A stretch of DNA of 64,000 nt from Streptomyces sp. NRRL B-24484 (GTDB lineage Bacteria; Actinomycetota; Actinomycetes; Streptomycetales; Streptomycetaceae), in NCBI RefSeq assembly GCF_000717715.1, contig NZ_JOAI01000047.1, forward strand, positions 1-64,000, read 5' to 3'. Below the pieces are notes generated by a model, which was not told where the DNA came from, searched no databases, and was given only the letters and a program-made list of their open reading frames with translations. Positions 32,848 through 42,643 of the stretch are shown here, piece by piece. Both the position numbers and the translations under genes were made by a program. Every line of letters begins with the position of its first letter. The stretch's first letter is position 1.

Positions 32848-35800
32848 CGGGCCTCCCCGCGGAGGCGGTCGCCGACCCAGCGGGCGAGGGCGAGGGGACT
32901 GAGGGCGGCCACCGGCATGCCGGCGGCGACGAGCTGACGGGCGACCGGCACCGAGTACCGCGGGGTCCCGGTGTCGTCCAGCGCCGCGCAGCCCATCAGG
33001 TGCACCCCGGACGAGGCCAGCGCCCGCACCTCCCCGAGGAGGCCGCCCAGCGGGTAGCCCTCCTCGAAGTCGCTGACGACCGCGACCAGCGTGCGGCTCG
33101 GCACGGTGACCAGGGAACGGGCGTGCGCCAGTGCGGCGGCGATGTGCGTACCACCGCCGACCTTGACCTCCAGCAGCAGCGACAGCGGGTCGGAGACCCG
33201 CTCCGTCAGGTCGGTGACCTGCGTGGAGAAGGCCAGGAAGTGCGTGGACAGGGTGGGCACCCCGCCCAGCACCGCCGCGGTGAGGGCGGACCAGATGACC
33301 GAGGCCTCCATCGAGCCGGAGACGTCGACGACCAGGATCAGCCGCCAGTCGGCCTCCCGCCGCGAGCGGGTGCTGAACACCGGCTGCTCCGGCACGACGA
33401 CCAGCCGGCCGTCGTCCAGGCGGCGGGTGTGCGCCAGGTTGGCCCGCAGGGTCCGCGGCAGGTCGATCCGGCCGCCGGGGCGGCGGGTCGGCCGCGGGGT
33501 GGCGAGGCCGGTGAGGGCCGGCCGGAGCCGGGTGGCGAGCTCGCGGGAGAGCTCCTCGACCAGCCGGCGCACCAGCGGGCGCAGCCGGTTCAGCTGGTGC
33601 TCGGGCATGCCGCCGGCCAGGTTCAGCACCGAGGTCAGCAGCTCCATCGACGGCCGGACGGACGCCGGGTCGAGCTCGGCCAGCACGTCGGTGCGGCCGG
33701 AGTCCGCGGCGGCGGCGAGCACCTCCTCGCGGACGTCCGCGCCGAACAGCGCCTCCAGTTCCTCCGACCACTCGCGGGCCGTCGGGAAGGACGCCTCCTG
33801 GCCGCCGCCGTTGCCGGAGCCGCCGTCCAGGTCGGCGGCGCCCTCGCCGCGGCCGCGGCCGTACAGCTCGTCCAGGGCCTGGGCGTAGCGGCGGGCGCCG
33901 TCGGGCAGCCGCTCCGGCTCACGGCCGAGCAGCAGCCGCCAGCGGTCGGCCGCCGACAGCCGGGCCTCGGCCGGGCCGTCGGCAGCGGTGCTCGCGGTCT
34001 CCACCGGGGGCGCCTCGGGCTCGGCGGGTGCCGGGGCCGGTGCCCCGGTGCCCGGGAGCCCGAGGGCGGCGAGCGCCTCGGCGGCGGCGGTGTCCGCGGC
34101 CGTCCACAGCGCGAGCAGTTCGGCCGGGGCGGTGAGCGTCAGGTCGGGGCGCTCGCCGAGCCGTTCGGCGACGGTGTCCAGCAGCCGGCCGCGGCCGGCT
34201 GGGCTGAGCGCGTCGAAGCCGGCCCGCAGCGCGGGCAGCCGGTCCAGGAAGCCGCGGTCGGGCAGGGCGTCGATCCGCTCCAGCAGCGGGCCGAGTGCGT
34301 CCGGCGCGTACTGGAGCAGCGGCCCGCCGGCCGTCAGCAGGCCGGTGAGCAGCCGGGCCAGTCTGCGGCGGCCTTCTGGGTCGGCGGCGGCGTCGACCCA
34401 GCCGGCGGCGCGGGCGCCTAGGCGGTCCGCGGTGTCCAGGTCGAGCAGCACCCGTGCGGCGAGCGCGGCGCCCTGGACGAGCGGCGAGCCGGTGCGGGCG
34501 AGCTCGGCGAGGGCGTCGTCCATCCGCAGGCCGAGCCGGTGGTCGCCGGCCCGGGTGGCCAGGGCGACCAGGGCGGTGGCGTCCGCCGGGTCCTCACTGC
34601 CGGCGAGTCCGGGCAGGCCGCGGACGGCCGCGTCGAGCAGGACGGCGGCGAGTTCGGCGGCGCGTTCCCGGCTCTGCTCGGTGGTGCCGGGCAGGTGGGC
34701 GAGCCGCAGGGCCTCCAACAGGTCCAGCGCGTCGAGGAGTTCCGGCAGGGTCGCCGAGGCGGGCAGCGACTGCTCGGCCTCGGCGAGCCGTTCGGCGACC
34801 AGCGCGGGCAGGTCGCAGCGGGCCGCGGCGCGCAGCCCGTCCAGCAGCTGGGTGCAGGTCGGGCCGCCCTCGGCGGACTGCCGGCGGGCGGTCTCCCGCA
34901 GGGTGCCGGCGGCGGCGAGTTCGGCGGTGACGCCGCGTACGCCGGCCAGGTCGAGCCGGGCGGCCGCGGACGGCGTCCAGGCGATCCGCCAGCGGGTGCT
35001 GAGCGCGGAGCCGTCGCCGGTGCCGGAGACCTCGATCTGCTTGCCGTAGCCGATCCCGCAGATCGCGAGGCGCTGCAGCAGCACCTCGCGGCGCCCGTCC
35101 AGCGGGGAGCGCAGCGGGTCGAGCCGCAGTTCGCGGGAGTCCGGGTCCTCCGGGTCGGGCAGGCGCAGCGCGGCGAGCTCGGCCTCGACGGACGGGCCGA
35201 GGCCGGAGCGCGGGGTGCCCGGGGCGAGCCGGCCGCGGTCGGCGCCGACCAGCACCGCCTCCAGCGCCTTGGCGAGGGCCCGGCCGCGGCCGAGCGGCTC
35301 GCCCTGGCCGAGGACGGCGGTCACGGCCTCCAGCAGTTCGCCGCGGCCGGGTGCGGGCAGGCCGCGCAGCCGGGCGAGGTCGCCGGCCAGCCGCAGGGTC
35401 TCGGCGGCCTCGCCGGTGCCGGCCGGGTGCCCGGCCTTCCGCAGCTCCCGGCAGATGTCGGTGATCGCCCGGGCGGCGGCCGCGTCGACCTGCTCCGGGT
35501 CGCCCTGGGCGGCGAGCACGGCCTGCTGCCACTTGGGGTCGCGGATGCCCGCCGGATAGCCGGAGCGGGCGTCGAGCAGGTCGAAGGTGTACGGGACGAG
35601 CGAGGTGACCGGACCGCCCTCGGCCGGTGTCTCGGCCGGTGTCTCGGCCGGTGCACCGGTCGCGTCCGGCGCCGCCTCCTCGACGCCGGTCAGCGCCGGT
35701 CCGTGGAAGGCGCCGACGACCGCGGCGACCCGGCGGCCGCCGGCCGCCGCCGCGGCGATCACCCGGCGCATGTGCGCCTCGCGGGCGAGGTCCCCGGCGG

Positions 35801-36431
35801 GCACCCCGCCGCGGCCCTCGGCGTCGCGGCGCAGCGCCCAGCCGACGGCCAGCGCGGCACGGCGGACGGCCTCCGGCTCGCTGCCGGGGGCCCGCACCTC
35901 GACGGAGCGGTCCCACAGGTCGTCGCCCTCGCGGCCGGTGCCGGCCGCCTCCAGCGCGTCGGCGTAGGCGGGGACGGCCGGGCGGACGCCGGGCGCGTCG
36001 CCCGCCCCGGCGGTCCCCCAGCCCTTGTCGGCGAGCGGCAGGTCGCAGCAGCGCACCTCGACGCCGTGCTCGCGGGCCCAGCGCAGGGCGGCGAGCTCGG
36101 GCGAGAAGTCCGCGAACGGGTAGAAGCCGAGGTGCCCGCCCTCGTCGGCCCCGGCGAGGGCGACGGGGGCGACGGTGCCCGGGTCGGCGAGGTGCGGCAG
36201 CCAGCGCTGGAAGTCGGCCGGCAGCTCGACGCAGACCACCTGCGGGTCGGCCTTGTCGAGCAGCGCCGGCACCACCGCGGCGAGCGCCGGGCTGTGGTGC
36301 CGGACACCGATCAGGTGGGGCCGGGCGGAGGCGGCGAGCGCCTCCACCGCCTCGCGCGGGTCCGCGGTGTCCGCCGGGGTGCTCCCGGCGGCCGCCCCGG
36401 TGGTGTCCTCAGTGGTACGGGGGTCGGTCAC
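32844..36431 (-). CDS. DUF5682-VWA fusion protein (YehM+YehP-like)
   Basis: The 1195-residue protein starts at GTG 36431 (GTGA overlap with the MoxR stop). The N-terminal part is DUF5682-like: ARPHLIGVRHHSPALAAVVPALLD, VCVELPADFQRWLPHLA, HLGFYPFADFSPELAALRWA, VAAVVGAFHGPALTG. A long helical, leucine-rich repeat-like middle follows, then an acidic linker (near 900). The C-terminal VWA domain (about 1030-1190) has an intact MIDAS: LILVVDVSGSM, GGTHIAAAL with its Thr, and VVSDFEEG with its Asp. In E. coli the two halves are separate proteins (YehM, YehP). It probably partners the MoxR ATPase in a metal-dependent chaperone-like complex. Confidence 0.88.
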   Translation of the reverse strand: MTDPRTTEDTTGAAAGSTPADTADPREAVEALAASARPHLIGVRHHSPALAAVVPALLDKADPQVVCVELPADFQRWLPHLADPGTVAPVALAGADEGGHLGFYPFADFSPELAALRWAREHGVEVRCCDLPLADKGWGTAGAGDAPGVRPAVPAYADALEAAGTGREGDDLWDRSVEVRAPGSEPEAVRRAALAVGWALRRDAEGRGGVPAGDLAREAHMRRVIAAAAAGGRRVAAVVGAFHGPALTGVEEAAPDATGAPAETPAETPAEGGPVTSLVPYTFDLLDARSGYPAGIRDPKWQQAVLAAQGDPEQVDAAAARAITDICRELRKAGHPAGTGEAAETLRLAGDLARLRGLPAPGRGELLEAVTAVLGQGEPLGRGRALAKALEAVLVGADRGRLAPGTPRSGLGPSVEAELAALRLPDPEDPDSRELRLDPLRSPLDGRREVLLQRLAICGIGYGKQIEVSGTGDGSALSTRWRIAWTPSAAARLDLAGVRGVTAELAAAGTLRETARRQSAEGGPTCTQLLDGLRAAARCDLPALVAERLAEAEQSLPASATLPELLDALDLLEALRLAHLPGTTEQSRERAAELAAVLLDAAVRGLPGLAGSEDPADATALVALATRAGDHRLGLRMDDALAELARTGSPLVQGAALAARVLLDLDTADRLGARAAGWVDAAADPEGRRRLARLLTGLLTAGGPLLQYAPDALGPLLERIDALPDRGFLDRLPALRAGFDALSPAGRGRLLDTVAERLGERPDLTLTAPAELLALWTAADTAAAEALAALGLPGTGAPAPAPAEPEAPPVETASTAADGPAEARLSAADRWRLLLGREPERLPDGARRYAQALDELYGRGRGEGAADLDGGSGNGGGQEASFPTAREWSEELEALFGADVREEVLAAAADSGRTDVLAELDPASVRPSMELLTSVLNLAGGMPEHQLNRLRPLVRRLVEELSRELATRLRPALTGLATPRPTRRPGGRIDLPRTLRANLAHTRRLDDGRLVVVPEQPVFSTRSRREADWRLILVVDVSGSMEASVIWSALTAAVLGGVPTLSTHFLAFSTQVTDLTERVSDPLSLLLEVKVGGGTHIAAALAHARSLVTVPSRTLVAVVSDFEEGYPLGGLLGEVRALASSGVHLMGCAALDDTGTPRYSVPVARQLVAAGMPVAALSPLALARWVGDRLRGEAR

Positions 36432-37624
36432 CGCAGGTTCTCCCGCAGGTCCCACAGGCGGCGCCACATCGCGGAGCCGTCCTCGGCGCGGCGGCGCACC
36501 GGGCCGTCCCAGTAGCCGAGCAGGCGGCCGTGGTCGGCCGGGTCGTCCTTGCGGACGGCGCCCAGCAGGTGGCCCGGGACCAGGTCCAGGACGTCGCCGG
36601 CGGGCAGGTAGGCGCGGGCCAGGCCGAGCGAGGCGGCGACGTGCACGGCCTCCGCGGTGGACATCACCGTGCCGGGCCGCTCGACGTCCCAGCCCTCGGC
36701 GGAGCGGCCGGTGCGCAGGTCGCGGAAGACGGTGACGAGCACGTCGAGGACGGCGTCGTCGACGCCGAACGCCGCACCGGCCCGCTGCACGGCGGCGGTG
36801 GCCTGGGTGCGGACGAGCTCGGTCTCCGCGCCGGCGTCGGCGATCGGGTGCACCGTCTCGAAGTTGAAGCGGCGCTTGAGCGCGGCGGACATCTCGGAGA
36901 CGCCGCGGTCGCGCAGGTTCGCGGTGGCGATCACGGTGAAGCCGGGGACGGCGGCGACGGTCGCGTCCGCGGTGCCGGCGAGCTCCGGCACGCTGACCCG
37001 GCGGTCGGAGAGGATCGACACCAGCGCGTCCTGCACCTCGGGCAGGCAGCGGGTGACCTCCTCGATCCGGGCCACCCGGCCGGTGCGCATCGCGGTCATC
37101 ACCGGCGAGGCGACCAGCGCCTGCGGGGTGGGGCCCTGGGCGAGCAGCAGCGCGTAGTTCCAGCCGTAGCGGAAGGCGTCCTCGGTGGTGCCGGCGGTGC
37201 CCTGCACGGTGAGCTCGCTGGTGCCGCTGACCGCGGCGGACAGCAGCTCGGAGAGCATGGACTTCGCGGTGCCGGGCTCGCCGACGAGCAGCAGGCCGCG
37301 CTCGCCCGCGAGGGTGACCACGCAGCGCTCGACCAGGGCGCGCTCGCCGACGAACTTCGGCGCGACGACCAGCTTGGCGGGCAGCGCGCCGTCCTTGCGG
37401 CGCTTCGGCGGCAGGGCGAGCGCCTCGCCGTCGCTGCCGCAGACGAAGGTGACCACCGCGGCCGGGGTCAGCGCCCAGCCGGGCGGGCGGGGGCCCTCGT
37501 CGTACGCGGCGAGGAAGGCGAGCTCCTGGGCGTACCGCTCCTCGGCGGGCAGGATCTGCCGGGCCGGCGGGGCGGCCTGATCGGTCGTCGGCTCGGAGAG
37601 GTCGGTCGGGGTCGTCGGAGACAC
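36428..37624 (-). CDS. MoxR-type AAA+ ATPase (YehL-like)
   Basis: The 398-residue protein starts at GTG 37624 behind GAAGGA. A short N-terminal region (about 1-95) precedes the AAA+ core: Walker A LLLVGEPGTAKSML, pore-loop region GTAGTTEDAFRYGWNYALL, the Walker-B-like RVARIEEVTRCLPEVQDALVSILSDRR, sensor-1 FTVIATANLRDRGVSEMSAALKRRF with Arg finger, and a C-terminal helical lid. MoxR ATPases act with VWA partners to remodel or metallate targets. It is coupled to the VWA gene by a GTGA overlap. A hairpin lies between it and the preceding gene. Confidence 0.93.
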   Translation of the reverse strand: MSPTTPTDLSEPTTDQAAPPARQILPAEERYAQELAFLAAYDEGPRPPGWALTPAAVVTFVCGSDGEALALPPKRRKDGALPAKLVVAPKFVGERALVERCVVTLAGERGLLLVGEPGTAKSMLSELLSAAVSGTSELTVQGTAGTTEDAFRYGWNYALLLAQGPTPQALVASPVMTAMRTGRVARIEEVTRCLPEVQDALVSILSDRRVSVPELAGTADATVAAVPGFTVIATANLRDRGVSEMSAALKRRFNFETVHPIADAGAETELVRTQATAAVQRAGAAFGVDDAVLDVLVTVFRDLRTGRSAEGWDVERPGTVMSTAEAVHVAASLGLARAYLPAGDVLDLVPGHLLGAVRKDDPADHGRLLGYWDGPVRRRAEDGSAMWRRLWDLRENLR

Positions 37625-37668
37625 GGTGTCGGTCCTTCGGTCCGGGGAAAGGGGAACAACGGGTGGGG

Positions 37669-37699
37669 CCGGGGGTGCGGCGGTGTGCCGCACCCCCGG
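37669..37699 (-). terminator. Hairpin between the large protein and MoxR genes
   Basis: A perfect 13-bp stem (37669-37681 with 37687-37699) with a 5-base loop follows the large gene's stop and precedes the MoxR start. It would terminate or attenuate transcription within the block, giving lower ATPase-module expression, or a separate promoter. Confidence 0.65.
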
Positions 37700-37717
37700 G
37701 GGGTCGCCGGCGCTCGG

Positions 37718-40700
37718 TCAGCGGCGGCGGCCGCGGCGGGCCTTGGGCGCCTTCAGTTCGCCGAAGCTCGGCAGGTCGCCGTCGAGCAGGCGCTGCCAGG
37801 CGCGGCGGTACAGCCCGGCGGCGGGCTCGGCCGGCAGCAGCACGCCGAGGGCGGTGGAGCCGCCGCCGAGCAGCGGCAGCTTCCAGGTCTCCAGCGGCAG
37901 GTGCGGGCTGCGCTGCTCCGTCCAGCCGCCGGGCAGGAAGAGCGTCCGTCCGGCGCGGGTGCGGGAGGCCTGCACGACCAGGTCGGTCGCGGCGAGCTCG
38001 GCCCGGGCGGCCTTCAGCCGGGCCGGCTTCCAGCCCGTCCAGCGGGCGGTGTTGCGGTCCGTCGGGTCGGGCATGGCGAGCAGCATCAGGTACAGCGCGG
38101 CGGCGTCCGCGCCGAGGCCGTGCCGCGCGGCGGCCTCCTCGACGAGGTCGGGCACCGAGCGGGACGGGTCCTGCGGCCACCAGGTGCCGTCCGGCCCGCG
38201 CTCGCCGGCGGCCGGGTCGCCCGGGTCGCCGAGCATCGCCTCGAAGCCGGGCGAACGGGCGGCCTTCAGCGCCGCCTCGGCCGGGAAGGGCTCGCCGGCG
38301 TTCTCCCGCAGCGCGGGCAGGTACGGGTCCTCGCCGGCCGCGTCCAGCAGGGCGGTGCGGATGCCCGGCGCGGGCTGGGTGTCGTGGGTCGCCATGACCA
38401 CCGCGCCGTACCGCTCGTAGCCCTCGCCGACCTCGGTCGGTGCGCCGGCGACCTTGCGGAAGCTCGGCAGGCTGACGTAGCGGCCCAGGTCGAGCATCAG
38501 GCCCGGGTGGGCGAGCCGGTCGCGGACGGCGGCCAGCGCGGCGGGCAGCGCCGCCCGCAGCGGGTCGCCGGCCGGCAGCCGGTGGGACAGCCACCCGGCC
38601 ATCGCCACCGCGCCGACGAGCGTCGCGGCGGTGAAGCCGGAGCCCGGCCGGACGGGCACCACCCGGTCCCGCTGGACGTGCCACTCCAGGTCCTGCGTCA
38701 GGTCGGCCGCCGAGGCCGGGTCCAGGACGGCGCCCAGTGCGGCGCGGGGCGCCCAGCCGGTGCGCACCGCACGGACGGCCTCGGCGAGCAGCGCCTCCGG
38801 GACGGCGACGCGGCGGCCCAGCTTCTCGTTCCACACCGCCGCGGCGGCCTCGACGTCCGGGCCCTCTGTCCAGAGCAGCGCCGGGTCGGCGGGCACCAGG
38901 GCGGTGAGCAGCCTGCGCCGGGTGGCGGCGCCGAGCGAGCGCAGCTCGTCCCGGGCGACCGCCGCGTCGGCGACCTTGAGCCCGAGCATCGCCCGGGTCT
39001 CGGCGGGCAGGAAGTTGCGCTCCCACTTCTCGACCTGCGGCAGGCCGGCCACCACCAGGGCGGCCATGGTGCCGGTGACACCGGTGAGCGAGGCGAACCG
39101 TTCGGCGGCCGCCGGGAACCACGGGGCCGGCTCGCGGTCCGCGGCGTACGCCAGCACCGCGGCGGCCCGGCCGTCCGCGGCGCCCTTCAGCGGCTCGCAG
39201 GAGAGCAGGGTGTACGGCGCCGGCGCCTCGAAGCGGCCGGTGGGGTCGTGGAAGAGCACGGTCGACTCGGTGTCGCCGTTGGTCGCCACGTCCCCGTCGG
39301 CGAACAGCAGGAACGCGCCGCCGCCGAGCGGCAGCAGCATGTCGCGGTCGCCGTGGCGGGTCGAGCCGTCCCGGTCGGCCAGGTGGCCGGCCGCGACGTG
39401 CAGCCTGGCAGTGCGCCAGTGCGCGGTCCCGGCCGGGTCGGTGAGGCCCACCCCGGCCAGCACCTCGAACAGGCCGCGCAGCGCGGCACGGTCCTCCGGC
39501 GTGCTGGTGGCGGACACCGCGCGCAGCGCGGTCGCCGCGGGCAGCTGCGGCAGCTGCCGCCAGCCGACCCGCTCGTGCGGGGTCTCCGTGGCGTCCAGGT
39601 GCACCGTGCCCGGTGCCGCGGCCTCGGTCTCGGGGGAGGCCGCCCGGGCGAGGAAGCGCACCTGCTCGGCGGTGTACCGGCTCTGCTGCGCGTTGTACCA
39701 GGAGGACGCCACGCCGAGGCCGCTGAGTGCGGCCTGCAGCTCGCCGTCGGACGGGCCGGGGGCCTCCTCGACCGGGACGGCGCCGCCGGACAGCTCCAGC
39801 TCCAGGCGCTCGGCGACGGCCGTCAGCCGCTGCTGCGGGGCGGCGGCGTAGCGCAGCAGGCCCGCGATGCCGGCCAGCAGCCGCTCGTCGGTGACCTCCG
39901 GCAGCACCGCGCGGACCGCCGCGGTGAGCTCGGCGGGCTGCTGCGGGTCGGCCTCGGTGGCGGCCTTGAGCAGCGCGGCGGCCGTGCCGTCGTCGAGGCG
40001 GCGCAGCGCGGCGGAGCCCTGCGGGTCGCGCGGCTGCAGGTAGTGCCAGTAGCGCAGCGGCGGCAGGATCAGCGTGCCCTCGGCGAACTCGCCGGGCAGG
40101 TCGTCGGTGCGGACGGTGGCGGTCGTGGCGCCGTCCGCGTCGACCAGCCGGATGCCGTAGGTGCCGTTGCGGACGACGGCCTGCGGCCGGTCGGCGCCGG
40201 GGAACTGCACCAGGCGCAGCGGGCAGCCCCGGCCCGGCGGCAGGGTGATGCCGCGTCCGGCGAGGTCCTCGCCGCGGTGCGAGCCGTCCGCCAGGGTGAG
40301 GGTGCGCCAGCCGAGCAGGCCGTCCACCGGCGCGCCGCTCGCCGTGGTGTCACCGGTCGGCGCGGGCATCACCCAGCCGCCGCAGGCCTTGCTGCCCGCC
40401 GGGGCGTCGCGCAGCGCGTCGGCGACGAAGGCGGGGTCGGCGGCCCGGCCGACGGTGTCGGTCGCCGGGTCGTACTCGTGCCAGGTGTACGGGGCGTCGC
40501 CGCCCGGGTCGGCCCACACCCAGAAGGTGCGGCCGTCGCCGATGATCCGGCGCTCGCCGGGCAGCGCGGTGTCCCCGGCGTGCACGGTGCCCTTGCCTCC
40601 GGTGCGGCCGCCGCCGTCGAGCGGCAGGCTGTGGCTGTTCAGCGAGCCCAGCCAGTAGGTGCGGGTGCCGCGCCGGGAGGTGTTCTCGGGCATGCTGAAC

Positions 40701-42643
40701 ACGCGGTCCGCGGCGGTGTGCCAGTAGCCGAGGAAGCGGCGGTTGTTGGCCTGCGACTGCCAGTGGACGAGCAGCGAGCCGTCCACGTAGTGGAAGCCGG
40801 TCTCGGAGGAGTCGCCAGCGGGGATCCGCAGGTCGTGACTGAGCACGGTGCCCTCGGCGCCGAGCACCCGGGCCTGCGAGGGACCGGCCGCGATCAGGTG
40901 CGGCCAGGCGTCCGCGACGACGATGTCGTCGACGTCCTTGCGGGCGACGAGCTCCGCGGCGGCCTCGTCCCAGGCGGGCCAGCCCAACTCGTCGATCACG
41001 CCGGCGCGCAGCGAGCGGGCGAGCACGGCCGACAGGTCGGTGGAGGCCGCGGCGCGGACCTCCTCCCCCGCCAGCACCAGCACCTCGCCGGGCAGCCAGC
41101 CGAGCCGCTGGAAGGCGTTCGGCAGCTCGGGCAGGCCGGCGGCGCGCGGCTGCCGGGCGATCTCGGACATCCACTCGGCGAGCATCGGCCGGCCGCCCGG
41201 CGAGCGGGCGAGCAGGCCGAGGGCCTGCCGGCCGCCGGCGTCGTTGGAGAGCCGGTCGGCGCCCCTGCGGAACGCCGGCCGGAAGCGCGGGTCGGCCTCC
41301 AGCGCGGTCAGGTCGCGCCGCGCCTCGTCCTGCGCCCAGGCCTCCAGGTGCAGCGTGGTGTTCTCGGTCGGGTCGGCGACCGGCACGCCGAGGGCGAGCA
41401 GGGTGTCCAGCAGGTTGACGTTGGTCTCGGTGACGCGCACCGCGGTGCCGGCCGCCGTGTGCTCGGCGCGCAGCCGCCCGGCGGCCCGGTCGACCAGCGG
41501 CAGCAGCGCGGGTATCCGGGTCTGGGTGCCCCAGCGGTGGCCGCGCCAGCCGAGGAAGCGCTCGAACCAGCCTGCGGTGCCGTCCGCGGGGCGGGCCTCG
41601 GCGGGCACCGAGTCGTCGTACAGGCCGGTGGCCGCGCCGGACTCGACCAGGACGTCCAGCCACAGCACGGGCAGTTCGCCGTCGTAGCCGGTCGGCATCA
41701 GGTCGAGCAGCCGGCCGCGGGCCGACGGGCTGCGCCGGCCGAGCGCGACCAGGGCGTCGCGGTGGCGCTTCCACCAGCCGGCGGCGGCGCGCAGTGTGGC
41801 GGGCAGTGCGAGGAGTTCGTCGAGGTAGTCGGCCTCGGCGGCCTCCGGGTCGGCGCCGGCCGCGCGGGCCAGCCGGCGCAGGTCGGTCGCCATCACGGCG
41901 GACGGCTCCAGGCCGCCCGCGGTGCGGCGCACGCACAGCCGGCGGAACCGGTCGAAGGCCTCCGCGGCGGGCACCCGGGCGCTCAGCTCCTTGGCGTACC
42001 CGGAGAGCACCTTGACGGGCAGTGCGCCGGCCAGCGCGAACTCCAGGAAGACCGCGTCGAGGCGCTGCTCGTCCAGCGGGAGGCCGTGCTGCGCCTCGGC
42101 CTTGCGGGCGCGGGCGAACATCTGGGCGGCGAACTGGCTGTTCTCGGCGCCGAGGAAGACCCGGCCGGCCTGCTCGTAGAAGGTCGGCAGGAAGTGCGGC
42201 ACCGCCTCGGCCAGCCGCTCGGCGAGCTGCTGGTAGCCCTCCAGGGCGGCCTTCGGCCGGGAGGCGGCCTGCTTGGCGATCCGCTCCAGCTCGGGCACGA
42301 TGCCGAGCGCGTGGTGGCCGTCCTGCGGGTGGTGGGCGAGCACCCACTCGGGGAAGCCCAGGGCCTGCCGCAGGCCGAGGCCGACCTCGGCCGGTTCGGT
42401 GTCGGGCTGCAGGCCGAGGAAGCCCACGGCCTGGTCCTCGGCGGCGCCCAGCTCGGCGGGCACCAGCCGGACCACGACCCGGTCGTCCAGGCCGGGGTGG
42501 CGGTACGTGCGGGCGGTCAGCGGCACGGCCCGCTCGCCGGCGCCGGCGGTGCCGGGCGGCAGCACGGCCCCGGCCTGCAGCAGCTCGGCGGCCTGCTCCT
42601 CGGTCATCGTGCGGCCCGTCCCCGTGTCCTCGTGCGTGCTCAT
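37718..42643 (-). CDS. Giant uncharacterised protein of the MoxR-VWA block
   Basis: The 1641-residue protein starts at ATG 42643 (ATGA overlap with the DUF4132 gene). It is soluble. The N-terminal about 500 residues are mainly helical (KAALEGYQQLAERLAEAVPHF, QFAAQMFARARKAEAQHG). The middle (about 600-900) is beta-rich and propeller-like (FHYVDGSLLVHWQSQANNRRFLGYW, RTFWVWADPGG, RLVQFPGADRPQAVVRNGTYGIRLVD). The C-terminal third is again helical and ends in a basic tail, KAPKARRGRRR. I recognise no catalytic motif. It is restricted to this kind of neighbourhood as far as I know. A scaffold or target-recognition role is inference. Confidence 0.85.
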   Translation of the reverse strand: MSTHEDTGTGRTMTEEQAAELLQAGAVLPPGTAGAGERAVPLTARTYRHPGLDDRVVVRLVPAELGAAEDQAVGFLGLQPDTEPAEVGLGLRQALGFPEWVLAHHPQDGHHALGIVPELERIAKQAASRPKAALEGYQQLAERLAEAVPHFLPTFYEQAGRVFLGAENSQFAAQMFARARKAEAQHGLPLDEQRLDAVFLEFALAGALPVKVLSGYAKELSARVPAAEAFDRFRRLCVRRTAGGLEPSAVMATDLRRLARAAGADPEAAEADYLDELLALPATLRAAAGWWKRHRDALVALGRRSPSARGRLLDLMPTGYDGELPVLWLDVLVESGAATGLYDDSVPAEARPADGTAGWFERFLGWRGHRWGTQTRIPALLPLVDRAAGRLRAEHTAAGTAVRVTETNVNLLDTLLALGVPVADPTENTTLHLEAWAQDEARRDLTALEADPRFRPAFRRGADRLSNDAGGRQALGLLARSPGGRPMLAEWMSEIARQPRAAGLPELPNAFQRLGWLPGEVLVLAGEEVRAAASTDLSAVLARSLRAGVIDELGWPAWDEAAAELVARKDVDDIVVADAWPHLIAAGPSQARVLGAEGTVLSHDLRIPAGDSSETGFHYVDGSLLVHWQSQANNRRFLGYWHTAADRVFSMPENTSRRGTRTYWLGSLNSHSLPLDGGGRTGGKGTVHAGDTALPGERRIIGDGRTFWVWADPGGDAPYTWHEYDPATDTVGRAADPAFVADALRDAPAGSKACGGWVMPAPTGDTTASGAPVDGLLGWRTLTLADGSHRGEDLAGRGITLPPGRGCPLRLVQFPGADRPQAVVRNGTYGIRLVDADGATTATVRTDDLPGEFAEGTLILPPLRYWHYLQPRDPQGSAALRRLDDGTAAALLKAATEADPQQPAELTAAVRAVLPEVTDERLLAGIAGLLRYAAAPQQRLTAVAERLELELSGGAVPVEEAPGPSDGELQAALSGLGVASSWYNAQQSRYTAEQVRFLARAASPETEAAAPGTVHLDATETPHERVGWRQLPQLPAATALRAVSATSTPEDRAALRGLFEVLAGVGLTDPAGTAHWRTARLHVAAGHLADRDGSTRHGDRDMLLPLGGGAFLLFADGDVATNGDTESTVLFHDPTGRFEAPAPYTLLSCEPLKGAADGRAAAVLAYAADREPAPWFPAAAERFASLTGVTGTMAALVVAGLPQVEKWERNFLPAETRAMLGLKVADAAVARDELRSLGAATRRRLLTALVPADPALLWTEGPDVEAAAAVWNEKLGRRVAVPEALLAEAVRAVRTGWAPRAALGAVLDPASAADLTQDLEWHVQRDRVVPVRPGSGFTAATLVGAVAMAGWLSHRLPAGDPLRAALPAALAAVRDRLAHPGLMLDLGRYVSLPSFRKVAGAPTEVGEGYERYGAVVMATHDTQPAPGIRTALLDAAGEDPYLPALRENAGEPFPAEAALKAARSPGFEAMLGDPGDPAAGERGPDGTWWPQDPSRSVPDLVEEAAARHGLGADAAALYLMLLAMPDPTDRNTARWTGWKPARLKAARAELAATDLVVQASRTRAGRTLFLPGGWTEQRSPHLPLETWKLPLLGGGSTALGVLLPAEPAAGLYRRAWQRLLDGDLPSFGELKAPKARRGRRR

